Assembly (NCBI GenBank): GCA_022843125.1
Contig: JALHOG010000029.1
Location: 1 to 57,219 of the forward strand
Direction: 5' to 3'
Source of the DNA: Ilumatobacteraceae bacterium
GTDB lineage: Bacteria; Actinomycetota; Acidimicrobiia; Acidimicrobiales; Ilumatobacteraceae
Length of the DNA stretch: 57,219 nucleotides
Shown: positions 51,342 through 57,219 of the stretch, piece by piece
Numbering within the stretch: the stretch's first letter is position 1
Layout of the letters: the number at the start of each line of letters is the position of its first letter
Program-made: the position numbers and the translations under genes
Notes under the pieces: generated by a model
Seen by the model: only the letters and a program-made list of their open reading frames with translations
Databases searched by the model: none
Told to the model about the DNA's origin: nothing

Positions 51342-51983
51342 TCAGCCGGCGAGGGGTGAGGCGAGGCGGGCGGTGACCGCCGCTCGCACCTGGTCGTCGA
51401 AACTGCGCACATGCGCCTCGACGAGCGCACCGACGTGGTCGGCATCGCCACCTCGCAGCGCATCGAGGATGATCGCGTGCTCGTCGACCGCGTGGCGGGT
51501 GTCGGCCACGTCGGCGAGGTAGAGGTGCCACACCCGGTCGCTCTGTGCGTACAGCACGTCGAGCGTGTCGGTGAGGAAGCGGTTGCCTGCGGCCTCCCAG
51601 ATGATCTCGTGGCACCGCCGGTCGACCTCGAGCAACGTCTCGTCGTCGTGGAGGTCGGTGGACGCGCCGATCACCCGACGCATCTCGTCCCACTGCTCGG
51701 CGGTGCCACGCAACGCAGCGAGCCGGGCCGCGTACGGCTCCATCACGGCGCGGGTCTCGAACAGCAGCGACAGCTCGCCGGCGTCGATCGACGACACGAA
51801 CATGCCTCGCCTCGAGATGACGGTCACGAACTGGTCGCGTGCGAGTTGCAGGAGCGCCTCGCGGATCGGGGTGCGGCCGAGACCCAGTTCCTCCTGGAGC
51901 CGCTCCTCGCGGATCACGTCGCCGGGCGCGAGATCGAGCCGGACGATCATCCGGCGAATGGCCGTGTAGGCCCGTGCGCTCAT
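51342..51983 (-). CDS. GntR-family regulator with FCD domain
   Basis: 213 residues. The winged helix-turn-helix (AYTAIRRMIVRLDLAPGDVI, RTPIREALLQLARDQFVTV, SRRGMFVSS) is followed by an FCD helical ligand domain (FETRAVMEPYAARLAAL, DRRCHEIIWEAAGNRFL and DEHAIILDALRGGDADHVG with His residues for a metal). ATG at 51983 lies beside a 21-bp palindrome (51995-52015), so it likely represses itself and the divergent dehydrogenase gene in response to a small acid such as an amino acid or methylated glycine. It is convergent with the BtuF-like gene. Confidence 0.92.
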   Translation of the reverse strand: MSARAYTAIRRMIVRLDLAPGDVIREERLQEELGLGRTPIREALLQLARDQFVTVISRRGMFVSSIDAGELSLLFETRAVMEPYAARLAALRGTAEQWDEMRRVIGASTDLHDDETLLEVDRRCHEIIWEAAGNRFLTDTLDVLYAQSDRVWHLYLADVADTRHAVDEHAIILDALRGGDADHVGALVEAHVRSFDDQVRAAVTARLASPLAG

Positions 51984-51994
51984 CGAATCCGCTG

Positions 51995-52015
51995 TGATAC
52001 ATTCATGATATATCA
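51995..52015. promoter_or_regulatory. 21-bp GntR/FCD-type operator between divergent genes
   Basis: TGATACAT and ATATATCA are inverted half-sites (one base mismatched) separated by TCATG. They lie 12 bp from the GntR start and 35 bp from the dehydrogenase start. The AT-rich palindrome stands out from the GC-rich surroundings, and its form matches FCD-type GntR operators. Confidence 0.75.
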
Positions 52016-52049
52016 GAACGAGCCACGTGAGAGGCAGAGGCCAACACCA

Positions 52050-54611
52050 ATGAGCGAAGTCCCAGCAACCGCCAAGTGCGTCGTGATCGGCGCCGGCATC
52101 GTCGGCAACTGCCTCGTGGGCCATCTGGCCAAGCTCGGCTGGACCGACATGGTGCTGATCGACAAGGGCCCGCTCCCGAACCCCGGCGGTTCCACCGGCC
52201 ACGCGTCGAACTTCATCTTCCCGACCGACCACAACAAGGAGATGGCGTTCCTCACGGTCGACAGCCAGAACCAGTACATCGAGTACGGGGTCAACAACAC
52301 CTGCGGCGGCATCGAGGTCGCCCGTGAGCCGGAGCGGCTCGAGGAGTTCAACCGCCGCATGACGTCGGCGAAGACCTACGGCATCGAGGCGTCACTGATC
52401 ACGCCGGCCGAGGTCAAGGAGCTCGTTCCGTTCATCAACGAGGACATCATCCTCGGCGGCTACTACACACCGACGGTGTCGGTCGTCGACTCGCTGCAGA
52501 TGGGCACGCTCATGCGCGAGGAGGCGGTGAACGCCGGCAAGCTCAAGGTGTTCGCCAACACCGAGGTCCACGACATCGAGACCGAGACCGTCGACGGCAT
52601 CACCCGGGTCACGGCGGTCGTCACCGACAAGGGCCGCATCGAGACCGACTGCGTGGCGATCGCCTGCGGTGTGTGGAGTCCACGCATCGCCGAGATGGCC
52701 GGGGCCAACATCCCGCTCACCCCCGCCGTCCACCAGATGGCCGACGTCGGCCCGATCGAGGTGCTGGTCGAGTCCAACAAGGAGCTCGCCTACCCGATCA
52801 TCCGCGACATGGACACGTTCTGCTACGAGCGCCAGTCCGCGGGGTCGATGGAGGTCGGCTCGTACGCCCACCGGCCGATCTTCATGCACCCCGACGAGAT
52901 CCCGTCGAACGAGGAGTCGCCGCTCTCCCCCACCGAGCTGCCGCTCACGTACGACGACTTCGACCCGCAGATGGAGCAGGCGATCGAGCTGATGGAGATG
53001 CTCGGCGACGCCGAGATCAAGTACGCCATCAACGGCCTGCTCTCGCTCACCCCCGACGCAATGCCCGTGCTCGGCGAGACCCCCGAGGTGCGCAACCTGT
53101 GGTCCGCCTCGGCGGTGTGGGTCAAGGAGGGCCCCGGCATCGCACAGCTCGTCGCCGAGTGGATGACCTACGGCTATCCCCGCATGTGCGATCCGCACGG
53201 CTCCGACATCGCCCGCTTCTACGAGCACGAGAAGACCGAGCACCACATCTACGCCCGCTGCGCCGAACACTTCAACAAGACCTACGGCATCGTGCACCCG
53301 CGCGAGCAGTGGGCCAGCCAGCGCGGCATGCGCCGCAGCCCGTTCTACGCCCGCGAGGAAGCGCTCGGCGCCGTGTTCTTCGACGCCCGCGGCTGGGAGC
53401 GCCCGCAGTGGTACGAGTCGAACGCCGACCTCGTCGAGCGCTACCCGGTGGCGTGCGAGGCGCGCGAGCACGAGTGGGACGCCCGCTGGTGGTCACCGAT
53501 CATCAACGGCGAGCACATGCACATGCGTGAGCACGTCGGCATGGTCGACCTCACCGCGTTCAACGAGTTCGACTTCGAAGGGCCGGGCACGCTCGCGTTC
53601 CTCGACCGGATGACCGTCAACTCGTGCAACGTGCCGGTCGGCCGCTCGATCTACACCCCGGTGCTCACCGCCGACGGCGGGTTCCGCTCCGACCTCACGA
53701 TCATGCGCCTCGGCGACCAGCACTTCCGTGTGATCACCGGCGCCTTCGACGGTGGCCGCGACAAGTACTGGTTCACCCGCAACCTGCCGACCGACGGTTC
53801 CGTGACGTTCACCGACAAGACGTCCGGGATCTGCACGATCGGCGTGTGGGGTCCGAAGGCGCAGGCGACGATGGCGAAGATCGTCACGAGCCAGCACCAG
53901 CCGTACGACGTCACCCAGGCCGGTTTCCCGTACGGCGCGGTGCGCGACGTGCTGATCGACGGCGTGCCGTGCACGATGTTCCGCATCTCCTACGTCGGCG
54001 AGAACGGCTGGGAGGTGTACACGAAGATGGAACACGGCCTCCGCCTGTGGGACACGATTCGTGATGCGGGCGCAGAGTTCGACATCCGCCCGGTCGGCAT
54101 CGGCGTGTACGCCGTGACGGGCCGCATCGAGAAGGGCTACCGCCTGATGGGCGCCGAACTCGAGAGTGAGTACAACCCGGTCGAGGCCGGGCTCGCCCGC
54201 CCGAAGGTGAAGTCGGCCGACTTCATCGGCAAGGAGGCCTACCTGAAGGCCCGCCAGGAAGCCGAGACGTCGGGCCCGGCGGCGATCATGTGCACCCTGT
54301 CGATGGACTCGCAGATGTCCGCGAGCGGCATCAAGCGGTACCCGGTGGGCGGCAACGAGCCGATCGTCACGCCCGACGGCAACCGGATCGTCGACAGCCA
54401 CGGCCGCCCGTCACGGGTCACCACCGCCGGCTCGGCCCCGTCGCTCGACACCTACCTCCTGCTCGCCTACCTCCCGCCCGAGCACGCCGTCGAGGGCACC
54501 AAGCTCGGCGTCGTCTACATGAACGAGCAGTACCCGGTCACGGTCGCACGGGTCGGCAGCCAACCCCTGTTCGACCCGAACGACGACCGCATGAAGACCG
54601 ACCCGAGCTGA
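52050..54611 (+). CDS. FAD-dependent dimethylglycine/sarcosine dehydrogenase with folate-binding GcvT domain
   Basis: 853 residues. The N-terminal DAO-type FAD domain has AKCVVIGAGIVGNCLVGHLA and PGGSTGHASNF (the covalent-FAD/His region), with ACGVWSPRIAEMAG; the C-terminal half (about 480-850) is a GcvT-like domain (REHVGMVDLTAFNEFDFEGP, DGGFRSDLTIMRLG, SYVGENGWEVYTKM). Such enzymes oxidatively demethylate dimethylglycine or sarcosine and pass the one-carbon unit to tetrahydrofolate. ATG at 52050 with AGAGG upstream. etfB and etfA follow, giving the expected electron acceptor. Confidence 0.9.
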   Translation: MSEVPATAKCVVIGAGIVGNCLVGHLAKLGWTDMVLIDKGPLPNPGGSTGHASNFIFPTDHNKEMAFLTVDSQNQYIEYGVNNTCGGIEVAREPERLEEFNRRMTSAKTYGIEASLITPAEVKELVPFINEDIILGGYYTPTVSVVDSLQMGTLMREEAVNAGKLKVFANTEVHDIETETVDGITRVTAVVTDKGRIETDCVAIACGVWSPRIAEMAGANIPLTPAVHQMADVGPIEVLVESNKELAYPIIRDMDTFCYERQSAGSMEVGSYAHRPIFMHPDEIPSNEESPLSPTELPLTYDDFDPQMEQAIELMEMLGDAEIKYAINGLLSLTPDAMPVLGETPEVRNLWSASAVWVKEGPGIAQLVAEWMTYGYPRMCDPHGSDIARFYEHEKTEHHIYARCAEHFNKTYGIVHPREQWASQRGMRRSPFYAREEALGAVFFDARGWERPQWYESNADLVERYPVACEAREHEWDARWWSPIINGEHMHMREHVGMVDLTAFNEFDFEGPGTLAFLDRMTVNSCNVPVGRSIYTPVLTADGGFRSDLTIMRLGDQHFRVITGAFDGGRDKYWFTRNLPTDGSVTFTDKTSGICTIGVWGPKAQATMAKIVTSQHQPYDVTQAGFPYGAVRDVLIDGVPCTMFRISYVGENGWEVYTKMEHGLRLWDTIRDAGAEFDIRPVGIGVYAVTGRIEKGYRLMGAELESEYNPVEAGLARPKVKSADFIGKEAYLKARQEAETSGPAAIMCTLSMDSQMSASGIKRYPVGGNEPIVTPDGNRIVDSHGRPSRVTTAGSAPSLDTYLLLAYLPPEHAVEGTKLGVVYMNEQYPVTVARVGSQPLFDPNDDRMKTDPS

Positions 54612-54639
54612 TGACGTCACGGAGTGTCGAGGGAAGCAC

Positions 54640-55404
54640 ATGAGAATCCTTGTCTGCGTGAAGCGCGTGCCCGCACCGGGCGCTCGCATCAACATCACCG
54701 CCGACGGCCAGGAGGTCGACACGGCCCACCTGGCGTTCACCACCAGCCCGCACGAGGAGTGCGCGGTCGAGGCCGCCGCGCAGTTGATCGAGCAGCACGG
54801 CGGCGAGGCCACCGTGCTGACGCTCGGTCCGGGTGAGGCCGAGGAGCAGCTGCGGTACGCGGCGAGCGTCGGGATGCACAAGGGCGTCCTCCTGCCGACC
54901 ACCGACGGTGAATGGGACCCACAACGGACCGCCGCTGCGATCACCGCCGCGATTCGCGAGCTGGAGGCCGCCGACGGAGCGTTCGACCTGATCCTGTTCG
55001 GCAACGAGTCGGCCGACTCGGGTGGCTTCCAGGTCGGGATCCGTGTCGCCTACGCGCTCGGCCGGCCGATGGTCAACGGCGCCAAGGGGCTCACCGTCGA
55101 CGGTGGCACGGCCCACGTCCAGCGCGAAGCCGACGCCGGACGCGAGACCTACGAGCTGCCGATGCCCGCTGTGATCGGGATCAAGGAGGGCATCAACCTC
55201 CCCCGCTACCCGACGATGAAGGGCCGCCTCGCGTCGAAGAAGGCCGAGGTCGCAACGCTCGCGCCAGCGGCCGATCCCGGTGGCCTCGCCAAGGTCGTGC
55301 TCGCCCGCCCGGCGGAGAAGAAGTCCGAGACGATCATCCTCGGGCACGGCCCGGAGGCCGCGCCCGCCGTGGTCGACGTGCTCGAAGAGATCGGGGTCCT
55401 GTGA
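54640..55404 (+). CDS. etfB: Electron transfer flavoprotein beta subunit
   Basis: 254 residues. The typical start RILVCVKRVPAPGARINITA, FGNESADSGGFQVGIRVAYALGRPMV and the family signature VIGIKEGINLPRYPTMKGRLASKK are present. It carries AMP and, with EtfA, accepts electrons from the dehydrogenase encoded upstream and passes them to the quinone pool. ATG at 54640; 28 bp from the dehydrogenase stop, 1 bp overlap with etfA. Confidence 0.95.
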   Translation: MRILVCVKRVPAPGARINITADGQEVDTAHLAFTTSPHEECAVEAAAQLIEQHGGEATVLTLGPGEAEEQLRYAASVGMHKGVLLPTTDGEWDPQRTAAAITAAIRELEAADGAFDLILFGNESADSGGFQVGIRVAYALGRPMVNGAKGLTVDGGTAHVQREADAGRETYELPMPAVIGIKEGINLPRYPTMKGRLASKKAEVATLAPAADPGGLAKVVLARPAEKKSETIILGHGPEAAPAVVDVLEEIGVL

Positions 55405-56378
55405 TGACGACCGTGCTCGTGCTCGTGGAACACGATCGGGGCGCGCTCGCCCCGGCGACGCTCGAGGGCCTCACCGCAGCCCGCTCGATCGGCGACCGGG
55501 TCGAGGCGATCACGATCGGTGCCGATGCCGACGCGCTCGCCGCCGACCTCGCTCCGTACGGCGTGGCGACGGTGCACCAGGTGCACGACGGCCTCCTGGT
55601 CGACTACGGCCCCGAAGCGTGGGGTGACGTGCTCGCCCAGGCGGTGCGGGTGCTGCAGCCCGCACTCGTCGTCGCCACCGGGACCGACCGCGGCAACGAG
55701 GTCCTCGCCCAGGCCGCTGCCCGCCTCGACCTGCCGTTCTCGGCCAACTGCACGGAAGTGCGCGGCGACCCGACCGCCGACACGATCGAGATGACCCGCG
55801 TCCGCTGGGGCGGCTCACTGCTCGAGGAGGCGACCCTCACCGCGCCCACCAAGCTCGTCACCATCGCGCATCACGCCGTCGACGCGTCGCCCTCCGATGC
55901 TCCCGGCGCAGCTGCCGTGGCCGAGCTGGCCGTGTCGCTCGACGCATCGCTCGCCCGCAGCGTGGTGAAGGGCCGCGTCGAGCGCGAAGCCGGCGTCACG
56001 CTGTCGACCGCGCCCGTGGTGGTCGGCGGTGGCCGCGGGGTCGGCTCCCCCGACGGGTTCGCACCCCTGCAGGAGCTCGCATCCGAGCTGGGTGGTGTGG
56101 TCGGGTGCTCCCGTGCGGTCACCAACAACGGGTGGCGCAATCACGCCGACCAGGTCGGCCAGACCGGCACCCGGATCGCCCCTGACGTGTACTTCGCGTG
56201 CGGCATCTCGGGCGCGATCCAGCACTGGGTGGGGGCGATGGCGAGCAAGAACATCATCGCCATCAACACCGACAAGGACGCCAACATGGTCAGCCGGGCC
56301 GGGTACGCCGTGATCGGCGACCTGCACCAGATCGTCCCTGCGATCACCGCCGAGATCCGCAAGCGCAAGGGCGCCTGA
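55404..56378 (+). CDS. etfA: Electron transfer flavoprotein alpha subunit
   Basis: 324 residues. The C-terminal FAD domain contains VVVGGGRGVGSPDGFAPLQE, GVVGCSRAVTNNGWRNHADQ and GISGAIQHWVGAMASKNIIAI with NTDKDANM at the end of the FAD site. Together with EtfB it forms the soluble carrier between the dehydrogenase and the respiratory chain. Overlaps etfB by 1 bp. Confidence 0.96.
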   Translation: MTTVLVLVEHDRGALAPATLEGLTAARSIGDRVEAITIGADADALAADLAPYGVATVHQVHDGLLVDYGPEAWGDVLAQAVRVLQPALVVATGTDRGNEVLAQAAARLDLPFSANCTEVRGDPTADTIEMTRVRWGGSLLEEATLTAPTKLVTIAHHAVDASPSDAPGAAAVAELAVSLDASLARSVVKGRVEREAGVTLSTAPVVVGGGRGVGSPDGFAPLQELASELGGVVGCSRAVTNNGWRNHADQVGQTGTRIAPDVYFACGISGAIQHWVGAMASKNIIAINTDKDANMVSRAGYAVIGDLHQIVPAITAEIRKRKGA

Positions 56379-56412
56379 CCCGCCACCGCCGACGTTCGCC
56401 AACTGGTCGCGG

Positions 56413-57219
56413 TCAGAGGTAGTGGCCGGTGTGGATCGCTACCGGGGTGGCGACGACGTCGGTCGGCGCGGCGATGAGTTCGGCCAACGACAGGTCCTCG
56501 CCGGGCGGGATGTCGTCGCCGCGCCACGCCCGCGCCTCGGCCCGGGTGAACCGCCGGAACTCGATCTGCGAGAGGCAGCGACCCGGACGTGACAGCGCCG
56601 AGTGGAGACGCTGCACCGGCTCGTTCGTCGTGATCAGCACCGCCACGCGAACGCCCTGGCCGACGATGCCGTCGCCCACGTTGAGCAACCGCGACAGCGA
56701 CTGCCCGACGCGGTCCTTGGCGTCGGCGCGGATCAGCTCGTCGGCGTCCTCGATCACGAGGACACGCCAGCGATCCTCGTCGTCGCTCTCGAGCAGGACC
56801 TCCATCAGCGTCGAGGCGCGCCCGAGCACGGCGTCGGGGTCGAGCACGATCTGGAACCTCGCCGACGAGCGCCAGGCGCGGGCCAGCGCTCGGATGGCCG
56901 TGGTCTTGCCGGTGCCGGGTGGGCCGTGCCAGAGGATGATCCGGCCACCGGCCAGCGACAGGTCGGTCGCGACGAGACCGTCGACCGCGGCCCGGACGGG
57001 CGCCGGGTAGTGGTCGGCGATCGCTGACCACACGGGCGCCGCGATCGTGCGGGTGATCGTGTAGGCCGAGTTGCCGACCTGCCAGAAGTCGAACGGCACC
57101 GTCTCCGGCGCTGGATCGGGCACCGGCGCATTGGCCACGACCTCGGCAACGGCCTTGGCGAGCCGCTCGGGGTCCGCGGCGCGCACCCACACATCCGCCG
57201 CACGTGCACCCCAGCGCGC
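56413..57219 (-). CDS. AAA-family ATPase, N-terminus cut by the window end
   Basis: At least 268 codons on the minus strand; the frame is open through the window end, so the start is outside (an in-window GTG at 57192 is less likely). Walker A HGPPGTGKTTAIRALARAW, Walker B WRVLVIEDADELI, sensor 1 VAVLITTNEPVQRLHSALSRPGRCLSQIEF and the arginine finger region resemble actinobacterial DUF5925-type or ClpX-like AAA proteins. It is convergent with etfA. Function not known. Confidence 0.85.
   Translation of the reverse strand, partial: ARWGARAADVWVRAADPERLAKAVAEVVANAPVPDPAPETVPFDFWQVGNSAYTITRTIAAPVWSAIADHYPAPVRAAVDGLVATDLSLAGGRIILWHGPPGTGKTTAIRALARAWRSSARFQIVLDPDAVLGRASTLMEVLLESDDEDRWRVLVIEDADELIRADAKDRVGQSLSRLLNVGDGIVGQGVRVAVLITTNEPVQRLHSALSRPGRCLSQIEFRRFTRAEARAWRGDDIPPGEDLSLAELIAAPTDVVATPVAIHTGHYL

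Noticed and set aside
57184..57192. A start codon for the last ATPase at 57192
   Set aside because: The frame stays open through the window edge with plausible family-like sequence (ARAAD) upstream, so the gene is more likely cut by the window.

Overview
The window is 57 kb of very GC-rich, densely coding DNA with frequent GTG starts and many 1-4 bp (ATGA, GTGA, TGATG) gene overlaps. A LexA box of the form CGAAC-N4-GTTCG lies in the recA promoter, which is the actinobacterial and not the proteobacterial type. Together with the gene content (lone recA, AAA/MoxR cluster, DUF983 protein, fatty acyl-CoA genes, NAD-linked NiFe hydrogenase, K+-independent H+-pyrophosphatase, amylosucrase, methylated-amine oxidation with EtfBA), this suggests an aerobic, heterotrophic actinobacterium, plausibly of the class Acidimicrobiia (Ilumatobacter-like). 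That placement is inference; no 16S gene is present.

Layout. 1-300: 3' end of an IS30-type transposase and three copies of a 23-bp terminal-repeat-like sequence, directly beside the recA stop. 295-2901: recA with a LexA-controlled promoter, a DUF983 membrane protein and a four-helix membrane protein. 2975-7359: APC permease, universal stress protein and PotD-like lipoprotein overlapping as an operon, converging on a class-III aminotransferase. 7435-11403: two ABC-2 exporters in one overlapping minus-strand operon, with a DUF1428 gene upstream. 11568-16018: a second-type topoisomerase IIA pair (parE-parC) ending in a 36-bp perfect palindrome; then an acyl-CoA dehydrogenase. 17400-17651: tRNA-His and tRNA-Lys. 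17864-20193: a ParE/RelE toxin with its antitoxin, an S33 hydrolase, a small membrane protein and a frameshifted second antitoxin copy.

20264-25688: a complete hoxEFUYH bidirectional hydrogenase operon with its own maturation endopeptidase but no hyp genes. 25871-27845: a three-gene overlapping unit coding for a small helical (WXG100-like in size and style) protein, a calpain-family cysteine protease with an intact C/H/N triad behind a helical N-terminal domain, and a lipoprotein. I see no well-known system that this matches and regard it as the best candidate for something undescribed. 28006-33436: glutathione peroxidase, H+-pyrophosphatase and a membrane GGDEF-EAL protein whose GGDEF half is degenerate. 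33538-37708: PutA with a divergent PAS-AraC regulator. 37721-43999: enoyl-CoA hydratase, Thr-rich anchored protein with an 18-bp tandem repeat, thiolase-like protein, Gfo/Idh/MocA oxidoreductase, amylosucrase.

44024-50412: a small Cys-rich exported protein, an MFS transporter, a DUF58-transglutaminase fusion and a MoxR ATPase, then dimethylarginine dimethylaminohydrolase. 50448-57219: a signal-less BtuF-like protein, a GntR/FCD regulator with a clear 21-bp operator, a two-domain dimethylglycine/sarcosine dehydrogenase with etfB-etfA downstream (a complete path from methylated glycine to the electron-transfer flavoprotein), and an AAA ATPase cut by the window end. No stretch without a gene exceeds 300 bases; the largest gaps (111-294, 1354-1574, 17652-17863, 30991-31174) are described in the entries or hold nothing I can recognise (17652-17863).
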